Positions 1-6,967 of a stretch of DNA of 17,143 bases are shown piece by piece. How positions within the stretch are numbered: position 1 is the stretch's first letter; every line of letters begins with the position of its first letter. The notes under the pieces were generated by a model. The model saw only the letters and a program-made list of their open reading frames with translations, had not been told where the DNA came from and made no database searches. Source of the DNA: JBGTGT01 sp051439375 (GTDB taxonomy: Bacteria > Cyanobacteriota > Cyanobacteriia > Cyanobacteriales > Microcystaceae); contig JBFRWB010000237.1 of the NCBI GenBank assembly GCA_051439375.1, positions 1 to 17,143 on the forward strand, read 5' to 3'. The translations under genes and the position numbers were made by a program.

Positions 1-49
1 GAGATGACATTAGACGTCTTGTGGGCTAGGAGATGTGTATAAGAGACAG
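1..49 (+). other. Nextera sequencing adapter remnant (not genomic)
   Basis: Bases 31-49 are exactly the Tn5 mosaic end used in Nextera libraries (AGATGTGTATAAGAGACAG). Bases 16-30 resemble the rest of the i7 adapter with two differences (a C to T and a C to A), and bases 1-5 (GAGAT) match the end of the P7 primer. The roughly 10 bases between would be a sample index. This is library adapter left at a contig end. True sequence begins at about position 50. Confidence 0.93.
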
Positions 50-485
50 ATGTAAACTTTACTAACGCTTGAAGAGAAGAATTCAGATCCAGTAATCCTA
101 AGCAGCGTTGTTGTTCATCTACAATAACGTAGTTAGGTGGGTTAAATGCTAATAATTGGCTTGATAAGGTGGTGAGAGAGGTTTGAGATGAAATCAGAGT
201 TAGGGGATGAATGAGATCAGATAATTGGCTGATAGGACAATTCCATATATCAGTTAGGGAAAGTCTTGACGAGCTTTGAGTCACTTTTTGCTGATTGGAT
301 GTAAAGAAAGACAGTAACTCATGGCTCAAGACCAATCCTACGGGATATTGACTGTGAGTGGTGATCACAAAGTGATGACAGGGTTGAGCAGAAATCTGGT
401 CAAATAACTGTTGTAGAGAGTCTGTTTGCTGGCACATTGGCACAACATCTAGAAAATTAATGACCTTGACTGTGGAAAGATTCAT
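50..485 (-). CDS. CBS-domain signalling protein, N-terminal part only (cut by the contig end)
   Basis: From an ATG at 485-483 the minus strand stays open for 145 codons until it meets the adapter, so the C-terminus is missing. The visible part looks like a pair of CBS motifs. The first runs from about residue 13 (DVVPMCQQTDSLQQLF) to HFVITTHSQYPVGLVLSHELL. The second starts near residue 85 (DLIHPLTLISSQTSLTTL) and ends at NYVIVDEQQRCLGLLDL. Each shows the CBS pattern of a threshold helix followed by 'fvVvd..g.p.Gll'. In cyanobacteria an N-terminal CBS pair of this kind often precedes PAS/GAF and histidine-kinase domains, but none of that is visible, so the output function is unknown. Tandem CBS domains usually bind adenosyl ligands. 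The 490-bp gap in front of it is shared with the divergent lapA-like gene. Confidence 0.72.
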
Positions 486-845
486 GAAGCTTGGACTGAT
501 CACCCATTTTGTCTATTCTAGTATAACTGACTGTAGAGTTTTCTATTTGCGAAGTTTGTATCTCAAGTTTGTAGTTGTGTTGTGGAATGAGCTTTCCTAT
601 TTGTTGATAAGTACATAATAAAATCATTCCCCTGAACAAAAATGATGCGATCATTATGATGTGATTAAACAGGAGAATAATCATTATTCCTTTACAGTAG
701 AATTAATGAGACGTTGGGTTCAATATCTGTAAGTTTAGTTGTTAATAAAAACCTGCGTCAATCAATTTGAATCTGATTAGCCTCAGCTTTTAAGATTATT
801 ACTGATATTAAATTTGTTCAAATTCAAATTAACATAATTTTGTAG

Positions 846-864
846 GGGCGCAAGGCTTGCGCCC
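846..864. repeat. Perfect 19-bp palindromic intergenic repeat
   Basis: GGGCGCAAG, a central G, then CTTGCGCCC form a perfect inverted repeat, preceded by GTAG and followed by AACCC. It is very GC-rich compared with the AT-rich flanks. From memory, sequences of the form GTAGGGGCGCAAGGC...GCGCCC are dispersed in many copies in filamentous and unicellular cyanobacteria. The rest of the 486-975 gap is AT-rich with no gene I can support. Confidence 0.7.
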
Positions 865-882
865 AACCCATAGATACTTTGC

Positions 883-888
883 TATAAT
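883..888 (+). promoter_or_regulatory. Candidate -10 box for the lapA-like/nanE pair
   Basis: TATAAT lies about 90 bp upstream of the lapA-like start. The best upstream hexamer, TTGCGC at 858-863, has 19-bp spacing, is a poor -35 and falls inside the palindromic repeat. Plausible, but based only on consensus. Confidence 0.3.
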
Positions 889-975
889 ATAAATAATTAG
901 CAAATTGAGTTAAGATAGAAACTTAACAATCCACTCTAATTTTTCTCTCGAAATAGTGAGTTCTCATTCTTGATT

Positions 976-1299
976 ATGCAGTATTTTTTCCTGATTCTTG
1001 CCCTGTTTATCTCTTTTTTCTTTGTTGTTTTTGCCTTGCAAAATGCTGAACCTGTTACCATTGATTTTATTCTGACACAGGTTGAAAGTTCCTTGGCTTT
1101 AATCCTAGTGATTACTTTAGCATTGGGTATCTTTATTGGCTTGCTAGTCTCTAGTTTTAGCCTCATTAAACAGCGTCTAGAAATAGCAAAACAAAACAAG
1201 CAGCTAAAGGAACTTCAAAAGTTAAGTGAGAGTCCCTCAGAAAGTATAAAACCTGAAATCTTAGTGACGGAAACCGATGAGCAAACTAACCCTAGCTGA
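976..1299 (+). CDS. LapA/DUF1049-like small membrane protein
   Basis: A 107-residue protein with two hydrophobic segments, about residues 3-20 and 37-58, and a charged C-terminal tail with a short coiled-coil-like stretch (QRLEIAKQNKQLKELQKL). The motif FALQNAEPVTIDF after the first membrane segment, followed by a Gly-rich second segment (LALGIFIGLLVSSF), is the signature of the LipopolysaccharideAssembly A (LapA, DUF1049) family. The E. coli member acts at the inner membrane in LPS assembly; the role in cyanobacteria is not established. I chose ATG 976 rather than the in-frame TTG at 970 because the family begins directly with the hydrophobic segment. Its last 23 bases overlap the start of nanE in another frame, suggesting translational coupling. 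Confidence 0.82.
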   Translation: MQYFFLILALFISFFFVVFALQNAEPVTIDFILTQVESSLALILVITLALGIFIGLLVSSFSLIKQRLEIAKQNKQLKELQKLSESPSESIKPEILVTETDEQTNPS

Positions 1300-1969
1300 T
1301 CACCTAAAAGGCAATCCCTTAATTGTCTCTTGTCAAGCCCCAAAAGACTCTCCTCTTCATGATCCTAATATAATTGCAGCAATGGCCAAAGCAGCGATTA
1401 ATCAAGGCGTAAATGGAGTAAGAATTGACACCCCAGATCATGTTGCTAAAGTCCGAGAATGGTTACCGGATACCTTAATTATTGGCCTCTGGAAACAAGT
1501 AATTTCTAATTATGAAGTTTACATTACGCCTCGCTTTTCTGATGCAGTAGAAATTGCTAAAGCAGGGGCGGATATTATTGCCATTGACGCAACTTTAAGG
1601 GAACGTCCAGATGGGGAAACAATGGCTAATTTAGTGGAGAAGATACAGCAAGATTTAGGGAAATGGGTGATGGCCGATGTAGATAGTTTAGACAATGCGA
1701 TCGCAGCAACTCAAGCAGGGGTTGATTGTGTTGGAACAACGCTTTATGGCTACACTAAAGAAACAAAAAATCAGCAACCCCCTAGTGATGATCTACTGCA
1801 AAGGATGATAGAAAATTTATCAGTTCCTATTATTTGTGAGGGAGGAATTACTACCCCAGAAATGGCAAAAAAGGCCTTAGCATTAGGCGCAGATGCAGTA
1901 GTAGTGGGGACAGCAATTACAGGAATTGATCTGAAGGTTCAAGCTTTCTTAAAAAGAATACAAGCTTAA
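1277..1969 (+). CDS. nanE: N-acetylmannosamine-6-phosphate 2-epimerase
   Basis: A 230-residue TIM-barrel protein, the usual length for NanE, which interconverts ManNAc-6-P and GlcNAc-6-P in the cytoplasm. Recognisable family segments are LADHLKGNPLIVSCQ, GVNGVRIDTPDHV, IIGLWKQ (likely catalytic Lys73), IIAIDATLRERPDG, MADVDSLDNAIAATQAG, GTTLYGYT, and the phosphate-binding end IICEGGITTPEMAKKALALGADAVVVGTAITG, with likely catalytic Glu188. The start lies inside the 3' end of the lapA-like gene, so the two are probably co-transcribed. No sialic-acid lyase, kinase or transporter gene is beside it, so it may serve amino-sugar recycling rather than sialic acid catabolism; that is inference. Confidence 0.93.
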   Translation: MSKLTLADHLKGNPLIVSCQAPKDSPLHDPNIIAAMAKAAINQGVNGVRIDTPDHVAKVREWLPDTLIIGLWKQVISNYEVYITPRFSDAVEIAKAGADIIAIDATLRERPDGETMANLVEKIQQDLGKWVMADVDSLDNAIAATQAGVDCVGTTLYGYTKETKNQQPPSDDLLQRMIENLSVPIICEGGITTPEMAKKALALGADAVVVGTAITGIDLKVQAFLKRIQA

Positions 1970-2001
1970 ACTGATTTTTATTTATTAATAATCAAAAATA
2001 G

Positions 2002-2038
2002 AAGGGAGACAACAAATAAATTCGTTTTGCTCTCCCTT
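2002..2038. terminator. Bidirectional terminator-like hairpin
   Basis: AAGGGAG at 2002-2008 pairs with CTCCCTT at 2032-2038 across a 23-nt loop. It follows nanE by about 30 bp on the plus strand. For the minus strand it follows the small membrane gene and is succeeded by CTATTTTTG, a modest U-tract, so it looks better as a minus-strand terminator. The loop is long and the call is tentative. Confidence 0.45.
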
Positions 2039-2071
2039 GTCCAGTTAACTTAGAATTCATTAGTGTGATGA

Positions 2072-2182
2072 CTAGCTGTGAGTTTCACGAACTAGAACCC
2101 ATAATAGTAGCGGTGACAATATGATACAGCTGATGGTCAATAAACCAATCAATTCTAGGGCTTGAGTAATTTCTAACATCAT
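2072..2182 (-). CDS. Small single-pass membrane protein (36 aa), unrecognised
   Basis: An open frame of 36 codons encodes a peptide with a short polar N-terminus (MMLEITQALE), one hydrophobic segment (about residues 10-29, LIGLLTISCIILSPLLLWVL) and a short charged tail (RETHS). A strong ribosome binding site, AGGAGG, lies 8 nt before the ATG at 2182-2180; an ATG at 2188 in the same frame sits only 2 nt from it and is less likely. The size and layout match the many small photosynthetic-complex subunits of cyanobacteria, such as Psb, Psa, Pet and Ndh small subunits, but I cannot match it to any of them. It stands alone, with a hairpin 35 bp downstream. The good RBS and membrane profile argue that it is real. 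Confidence 0.6.
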   Translation of the reverse strand: MMLEITQALELIGLLTISCIILSPLLLWVLVRETHS

Positions 2183-2298
2183 CTGCATACCCTCCTAATT
2201 GTGTTGAATGGGTAAAATTTACTAGAGATTTACTTGTCTCTTACCCTTCTATTATAGCAAACTTAGAGAAATCATAAAAGTTTGCTGAACTCAAACGA

Positions 2299-3078
2299 TT
2301 AAAGAGAAAGTTTTTCCAACGATAACTGATAACGATAGAGTGCAATGGGTTGATCTTTGACTTCTTGATAGGATGGATCATCTGATGTCAAATAGATGGC
2401 AGTGATCTGTTCAGCTTCGATGTGATTAGAATCTAAAAGATAATAAGCGGTCAACGTTTCAACCTCATTTCGGTAACGTCCTCTCTCCTCTCTAAATTGC
2501 TGACGAGTCAATTCATCGGTAAAGAAATGATTTGTGTCTGGTGTTTCTACTGCATAACCCAAAACTGTAGAAATAAGGGTTCTTTGATCAGGAAAATAGG
2601 TAGTTAAGCGAGGAGAGGGTTTTAAATCAACTTCAATCCCTAAAACGGCTGATTCTCCTAGATAAGCACGGGAAATCTCGGTTGCATTGTAGCGACGGTC
2701 AGCAACAATAGTTAAAGAAGAATTTACAAGGGAAGGAATTGCCCAACTGTAAGAATATTCTGAAGATTCTGGTTGAAAACGAACCTTAAAACCCAAAGGC
2801 TCTTGAAGATAACGACGATTATCCTCAAACCCCGGTGTTTTAAGGGTGGGTGCAAGGGGCGCAATTTGTTCGACTAAGGTGCTAGTAACTTGCCATGTAC
2901 CACTAAATTGCTCAGGATAATGAATATCTCCTGTAGTGTGGGATAGCGATGGTTGATGATTCCAATGAGGATAGTCACCCCATCGTTCGCTCAAAGAGGT
3001 TGCTAAGGTGGCTGAGGCTGACAGTCCCCAACTGAAACACAAGCAGCCCAAAATGATCAAAAGTTTCAAGATGTGCAT
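2299..3078 (-). CDS. Exported DUF6816-like protein, probably lumenal or periplasmic
   Basis: 259 residues. The N-terminus is a Sec-type signal peptide: a Lys near the start (MHILK), a hydrophobic core to about residue 20, and a small-residue cleavage region (SASATLA). The mature part starts SERWGDYPHW and contains the conserved-looking run FSGTWQVTSTLVEQIAPLAP followed by TPGFEDNRRYLQEPLGFKVRF. I associate this pattern with the DUF6816 family found in cyanobacteria and plant plastids; its alternating strands suggest a lipocalin-like beta barrel. The function is unknown. It is followed in the same direction, 113 bp upstream, by the dNMP-kinase-like gene, so the two could share a transcript. 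The family name is from memory, the signal peptide is seen. Confidence 0.68.
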   Translation of the reverse strand: MHILKLLIILGCLCFSWGLSASATLATSLSERWGDYPHWNHQPSLSHTTGDIHYPEQFSGTWQVTSTLVEQIAPLAPTLKTPGFEDNRRYLQEPLGFKVRFQPESSEYSYSWAIPSLVNSSLTIVADRRYNATEISRAYLGESAVLGIEVDLKPSPRLTTYFPDQRTLISTVLGYAVETPDTNHFFTDELTRQQFREERGRYRNEVETLTAYYLLDSNHIEAEQITAIYLTSDDPSYQEVKDQPIALYRYQLSLEKLSL

Positions 3079-3191
3079 GGGTTTTTAGAGTGAGAAACTT
3101 TTTTATCTGTTTAATCATTGTAAAAGGCTGCGAGGAAATAGCAACACAATTAAGCATCATTTTGCGAAGTTAATCACCTCAGTCCAATTTT

Positions 3192-3803
3192 TTAGGCAAC
3201 TCTGGAAAACCCGGCAAATCCATCTCGATCTTCAATCCAATAGTGAACATAATCGTAGATGCGATTTTTTAAAATGTGTTGTCTGTCTTTGGGATGGGCA
3301 ACTTGATGTGTCCGAATTTTAGGTAGCTTAACCCCTTGAATTTCTGAGGTTGAACTTATATTACTTTCCGACGCTTCAGCATGAATTTGTAAGTGCAAAA
3401 CATTTTCCTGTCCCACTAATTCAATTAAGGGTTGGGCTTCATCGGGATGTTCTAATTCTGAGATAACAAATAACCGTTTTGAGCCAAAATTTTCGATAAT
3501 TCGACAGAGAATATTAGCGCAAAAGTCCATTCCGTAGTGTTTTTTGATCCAATCAGCCATGTGGCTATAAGCTTGACGAGGAGCTAATCCTAAGAAATCT
3601 TGATGCGGCGATTCTTGATATTTTTCGTAGGCGTTGTGGGCGCAGCTTTTACCATAAAGGGCGTGTACTGCATTTTTAAGCGGTTCGGATAATTTGAGGT
3701 GCATCGAGAAGGGAAAGTTTTCGCAAATAACCTTCGCTGCTGTGTCACTACTTTCTTTGGTACAACTACTAAGTAGGATGATTTTGCGAGACGGAGAAGA
3801 CAT
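3192..3803 (-). CDS. P-loop protein related to deoxynucleoside monophosphate kinases, with degenerate Walker A
   Basis: 203 residues. The layout resembles phage-type dNMP kinases: a first strand KIILLSS, a loop, a helix, then LKLSEPLKNAVHALYG (like the 'FAdPLK.a...lfg' segment), a central helical part with APRQAYSHMADWIKKHYG, and late strands LFVISELEHPDEAQPLIELVG (like the 'viddvRf.nEae' segment) and VLHLQIHA. However, the loop after the first strand reads SCTKESSDTAA instead of GxxxxGK[ST], so the nucleotide-binding Lys/Ser pair is missing. Either the protein lost kinase activity or the assignment is wrong at superfamily level. The RBS is strong: AGGAGG 5 nt before the ATG at 3803. An upstream gap of over 400 bp suggests its own promoter. 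Confidence 0.5.
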   Translation of the reverse strand: MSSPSRKIILLSSCTKESSDTAAKVICENFPFSMHLKLSEPLKNAVHALYGKSCAHNAYEKYQESPHQDFLGLAPRQAYSHMADWIKKHYGMDFCANILCRIIENFGSKRLFVISELEHPDEAQPLIELVGQENVLHLQIHAEASESNISSTSEIQGVKLPKIRTHQVAHPKDRQHILKNRIYDYVHYWIEDRDGFAGFSRVA

Positions 3804-4238
3804 AATAACCTCCTGCTTCTTAAGATAGACCTCTTTGATCCATTTAAGAAGTTGGTGTAACTAAAGATACTGAAAGATAACAGAAATGCGAGAAAATTTT
3901 GGGAACTAATGTCATGTTAGGTGACGGGATTTATGTTCTCTTGTTTCCTTACACTTATGATCATAGCAAACTGTTGGCGGACAACTGCCCGAAAATATAC
4001 AGAATTTTCAAAATCTTAAGGATTAGGTTATCGTTTCTTGATAAAAGCAAAGGGTCAAGATGACTTGAGCCAAACCCTATTGGTCATTAACCTTTTGATA
4101 AACAAAATATCTTTTTTTGTTAAACTTTATACGGTAAATATGGCCTATTAATACTTTCTTAATCTTTTTATTAAGTCTAGGCTTGATTTTCCCTTCCCAA
4201 TCGTCTTAAAGTGAAAAGACTGATTTTTGCACTTTTCC
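3804..4238. other. 435-bp divergent intergenic region with small palindromes
   Basis: It separates the minus-strand dNMP-kinase-like gene from ycf51 and must hold both promoters. Visible structure: the palindrome TATGATCATA at 3956-3965, and TCAAG-ATGA-CTTGA at 4055-4068, a short hairpin or operator-like site. I see no convincing -35/-10 pair and no small gene. Confidence 0.4.
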
Positions 4239-4736
4239 ATGTTTGATAACCTATTGTCATCGGATTTAGCTACTTACACCAAATGGTCAGGAATTTTAAC
4301 CCTGTTATTCCTCGTTTTAACTATCTTAGCCTTTTTTGTCCAGTGGGGGATTCGTTTTCGCCTTGTAGGGGTCACAAGCTTTATGGCCGTTCTCACCATT
4401 GGCTTTTTTGGACTTGGTCTTGGATTTTTTGAGCGAGTTACCATTCCTGATGCAGTAAGATATGCCTTAGTTTATGATAACGGGGCGAATAAAGCAGTGA
4501 TTACCGTTCCTCAAGATATCAATTCAACTCAGCTTGAAGCAACCCTTAAACAAGCTGCTTATGACCTCTTTTCTTATGGTAGAACTGATTTGGGAGGAGA
4601 CCATTTAATGACCATTCGAGCCCGTACCTTACGTCATCCCCAGTCAGGGGTTACAAACCCAGTTTATTTAGGACAAGTCAAGCGATCGCTGGCTATCCGA
4701 GAGGATGAAGATTTACAGATAGAACTGTTTAACTGA
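4239..4736 (+). CDS. ycf51: Ycf51 family membrane protein
   Basis: 165 residues from ATG 4239; an in-frame TTG at 4227 is less likely because it has no RBS and the family starts close to this Met. Two hydrophobic segments (about residues 16-36, GILTLLFLVLTILAFFVQW, and 42-66, VGVTSFMAVLTIGFFGLGLGFF) form a hairpin. They are followed by a soluble domain with YALVYDNGANKAVITVPQDI, LKQAAYDLFSYGRTDLGGDHLMTIRARTLR and PVYLGQVKRSLA. This is the pattern of Ycf51, conserved in cyanobacteria and red-lineage plastids and of unknown function. A HIP1 site lies inside the gene near 4682. The DUF3172 gene follows 57 bp downstream in the same direction, so the pair is probably an operon. Confidence 0.85.
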   Translation: MFDNLLSSDLATYTKWSGILTLLFLVLTILAFFVQWGIRFRLVGVTSFMAVLTIGFFGLGLGFFERVTIPDAVRYALVYDNGANKAVITVPQDINSTQLEATLKQAAYDLFSYGRTDLGGDHLMTIRARTLRHPQSGVTNPVYLGQVKRSLAIREDEDLQIELFN

Positions 4737-4793
4737 ATTTCTGGGAACGAATGTTAGGATCTAAAGTGATTTGCTCTAGATATTTGTTTGGTT

Positions 4794-5351
4794 ATGAGTC
4801 GTCGTAGTTCTCGTTATTCCTCCCGTCCTAACCCCCAACCTTCTCGCTATCCTGAATCATCAGGTGATGGCGGCTTTAAGCTTAATTACGGTACAATCGC
4901 CTTAATTGGTGGCATCTTTATCCTAGGTGTCGGTGTGGGTATTGGTTTTAGTTCAACTGCTAGTTTTAGTCCGCAAAATGTGGCGTCTAGGGAGGTCATC
5001 GACCGCAGCGCACCGAATGCGGATTTATGCGCTCAATTTGGGGCAAGTGCTATTGTTAGCGATTTAAGAGTCTTTATTACATTAAATCCCTTTAATGTTT
5101 ATGTGACCCAACCGAAAATGCAGCCGGGGTGTGTATTGCGTCGTAATAACTGGTCAATTTTAGAAAAACAACGGTTAGTCAGTAATGAGCAGGTGCGAAA
5201 CTGTAAAAATCGTATGAATACCTTTGGATTTACCGGCCCATTGGAAGGGAATCCTAGAATTAGTTGTATCTATCAAAATGATGGTGCAGGAAATCTATTT
5301 CTTAATCAACCGGGTGCGGTTACACCTGCTCCCGAAACGGATAATTTTTAA
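4794..5351 (+). CDS. DUF3172 family membrane-anchored protein
   Basis: 185 residues from ATG 4794; the in-frame TTG at 4788 adds only two residues. It has a basic, Ser/Arg/Pro-rich N-terminus (SRRSSRYSSRPNPQPSRYP), one membrane segment at about residues 33-55 (YGTIALIGGIFILGVGVGIG), then a soluble domain. The domain contains DLCAQFGASAIVSDLRVFIT, NPFNVYVTQPKMQPGCVLRR, NWSILE and CKNRMNTFGFTGPLEGNPRISCIYQND. Four Cys in this domain (in DLCAQ, PGCVLR, RNCKN and ISCIY) could form disulfides if it faces the lumen or periplasm. I recognise this as the DUF3172 family, which is restricted to cyanobacteria and photosynthetic eukaryotes; function unknown. It sits downstream of ycf51 on the same strand. 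Confidence 0.82.
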   Translation: MSRRSSRYSSRPNPQPSRYPESSGDGGFKLNYGTIALIGGIFILGVGVGIGFSSTASFSPQNVASREVIDRSAPNADLCAQFGASAIVSDLRVFITLNPFNVYVTQPKMQPGCVLRRNNWSILEKQRLVSNEQVRNCKNRMNTFGFTGPLEGNPRISCIYQNDGAGNLFLNQPGAVTPAPETDNF

Positions 5352-5358
5352 GTAGGTT

Positions 5359-5379
5359 ATAACAGTTAGCAGTTAACAG
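5359..5379. repeat. Heptad repeat, three units
   Basis: Three 7-bp units ending in CAG (ATAACAG, TTAGCAG, TTAACAG) directly after the DUF3172 gene. On the other strand they read CTGTTAA, CTGCTAA, CTGTTAT, the same family as the cluster at 11950-12000. Confidence 0.6.
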
Positions 5380-5391
5380 TCGGAAAATATT

Positions 5392-5425
5392 GGACGAATA
5401 AAGATTTGGCAAGTTTTTATTGTCC
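5392..5425. terminator. Weak hairpin between convergent genes
   Basis: GGAC plus AATAAA (5392-5402, with one bulged G) can pair with TTTATT plus GTCC (5416-5425), across a 13-nt loop. It lies between the converging DUF3172 and nucleotidyltransferase genes. It lacks a good T-tract on either strand, so it is only a possible end signal. Confidence 0.3.
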
Positions 5426-5435
5426 TAAATATCCC

Positions 5436-6224
5436 TTACTCTTTATTATTAGCTTGCTGTTTTAACCATTGGTTAAATTGATTAACAGCACTTTTCACCT
5501 GATGAGCCACAGAATTAACCTTTTGTGCTAATAATAACACTTTATCAGCTTGTAGTTTATAATTATAATTATGGCGATTCAGATGACGAAATTTACGATA
5601 TTCATCTAATTCTAAGCGTAAAGAACTTGGCCATAAAGGAGGACGACCATTCGTTCCTGTATTAGCTACTTGAGACAATAATTGTTCATGCCAATTTTCT
5701 CCTTGGGGTAAGCCACCATCCAAAGAAACAGCAACCCTTTCGCTCAGACGTTCACAACTGGTATAAAAGTCGGTGATATAACTGGCTAAAGCTGGAATTA
5801 AAGCAATATCTGGGATATTCTTGGCTTGTTCAAGTAAGGATGAAAGGGTATTAACCGTTTCATCTAAGGCAATAATTTCTGTCTCTAAACGTTCTTTTAG
5901 AGCTAGATAAGGGTTATCAGACATAGGATAGGTTTGTAGAATATATTCTCGTAGATAAGAGGGAGCTTTTTCTAGAGAAACTAAGTCGAAGGTTAACCAT
6001 GGCGGTATGATTCTTTCAATGACACTATAAGCTTCCCACCATGCGTCTTCAGATAGTCCTTTTACGGCTAAATCAAGGTCAGATTTTTCGTGCCAAGGTG
6101 CATCTCCTCGTAATGAACCAAATAAAATTACTTCTTCTGCTTTAAAGTCTTTTTCTAACACATTCATACAGTGTTTAGCAATGGCTAGGGCTTTTTTTCT
6201 TTTTTCTTCAAGGGTTAAAGTCAT
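5436..6224 (-). CDS. Fused MNT-type nucleotidyltransferase and HepT-like (HEPN) protein
   Basis: 262 residues in two parts. The N-terminal part, residues 1-105, is a minimal nucleotidyltransferase of the MNT type: FGSLRGDAPWHEKSDLDLAV gives the G-S pair (36-37) and the D-x-D pair (D49, D51), and FDLVSL supplies the third acid (D80). The C-terminal part, residues about 110-262, is all-helical and ends with RPPLWPSSLRLELDEYRKF then RHLNRHNYNYKL. The R213-x4-H218 in that stretch fits the HEPN ribonuclease motif, and the local sequence resembles the HepT-like families. In the known MntA-HepT toxin-antitoxin systems these are two proteins, with MntA AMPylating HepT; here both are in one chain. All catalytic residues I can check are intact. 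Activity is inferred. It is followed upstream by the DUF29 gene, 60 bp away on the same strand. Confidence 0.78.
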   Translation of the reverse strand: MTLTLEEKRKKALAIAKHCMNVLEKDFKAEEVILFGSLRGDAPWHEKSDLDLAVKGLSEDAWWEAYSVIERIIPPWLTFDLVSLEKAPSYLREYILQTYPMSDNPYLALKERLETEIIALDETVNTLSSLLEQAKNIPDIALIPALASYITDFYTSCERLSERVAVSLDGGLPQGENWHEQLLSQVANTGTNGRPPLWPSSLRLELDEYRKFRHLNRHNYNYKLQADKVLLLAQKVNSVAHQVKSAVNQFNQWLKQQANNKE

Positions 6225-6284
6225 ACGTTTTAAGTAGTAAATTTCATTATTTTTAAGTAATGAAAGAATAGATGTTTAACTTTC

Positions 6285-6743
6285 CTATTCGTCAATTGGT
6301 AGCCAATTTTTATCCAATAGCTGCTCTAATGTATAAGGACAGTTTTCAGGAAAATTATCTAATCCAGACTTTATTTTCACATAATCACGGCAATCATTAT
6401 AGATATTTGAGAGGTTATCTTGAAGATAGTTACGAAAATTAGTGGTTAGTCGTTTATTAAGTTGAATACGGAAACTAAGGATTTCTGCTTGCCAATGTCG
6501 TTTATTTCTCTCTCTTTCATTTGACCAATATTCTAAAAGTAATAAATGGCAAATAATTTGCTCTAGCAGACTTTCTACTTGATGCCTTTTTTCCTTGCCT
6601 AAGTCTTCTAACTCCTCAATTAAGTTTTCTAAATCTAATTCTGTCAATCTTTTGGCTTTTAAGCGATTTACCGTTTCTTGTATCCATAAATAATCATCGA
6701 TTTCATAGAGTTCTTTAAGTTGATAGTCCGTGATTAATACCAT
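6285..6743 (-). CDS. DUF29 family protein
   Basis: 152 residues from the ATG at 6743-6741. An in-frame Met 18 codons upstream exists, but the family typically starts with a short run then 'YD.D...W...t...Lr...f..lDleNLieELe.lg', which here is LYEIDDYLWIQETVNRLKA followed by LTELDLENLIEELEDLGKEK. The rest is helical with HLLLLEYW and RIQLNKRLTTNFRNYLQDNL, as in the family. The family is abundant in cyanobacteria, often in many copies and scattered between unrelated genes; no biochemical role is known to me. It lies upstream of the MNT-HEPN gene on the same strand and could be co-transcribed. Confidence 0.85.
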   Translation of the reverse strand: MVLITDYQLKELYEIDDYLWIQETVNRLKAKRLTELDLENLIEELEDLGKEKRHQVESLLEQIICHLLLLEYWSNERERNKRHWQAEILSFRIQLNKRLTTNFRNYLQDNLSNIYNDCRDYVKIKSGLDNFPENCPYTLEQLLDKNWLPIDE

Positions 6744-6896
6744 GATTTTTTCTCTGTAAAGCTTAGTGCTTTGAACCATCATATAACAGATAACCACAAG
6801 ATAGGATGAAACTTTTGAGGTTAAATACTTGCCAGTGTCGTTCCAATAAGCTTAAGATAACTTCAGTTCAGGTTAAAAAACTAAAAGGTTAAGCAT

Positions 6897-6938
6897 TTAA
6901 AACCTAAAACCAAAAACCTGACACCTGACACCTAGAAT
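6897..6938. repeat. Heptad repeat, six units
   Basis: Six 7-bp units in phase: TTAAAAC, CTAAAAC, CAAAAAC, CTGACAC, CTGACAC, CTAGAAT. Read on the minus strand most fit the GTNNNAG unit that builds the larger array at 10468-10614, in opposite orientation. It lies in the gap ahead of the DUF1517-like gene. Confidence 0.7.
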
Positions 6939-6967
6939 CTCTATTATTAACTTTAAAATAACGTACT

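Noticed and set aside
31..49. Native Tn5-type transposon end
   Set aside because: It is the engineered mosaic end preceded by index-adapter sequence at a contig start, so library adapter is the simple explanation.
457..684. 75-aa minus-strand frame in the leader of the CBS gene
   Set aside because: AT-rich, no RBS, overlaps the better-supported CBS-domain start at 485 in a different frame, and no family resemblance.
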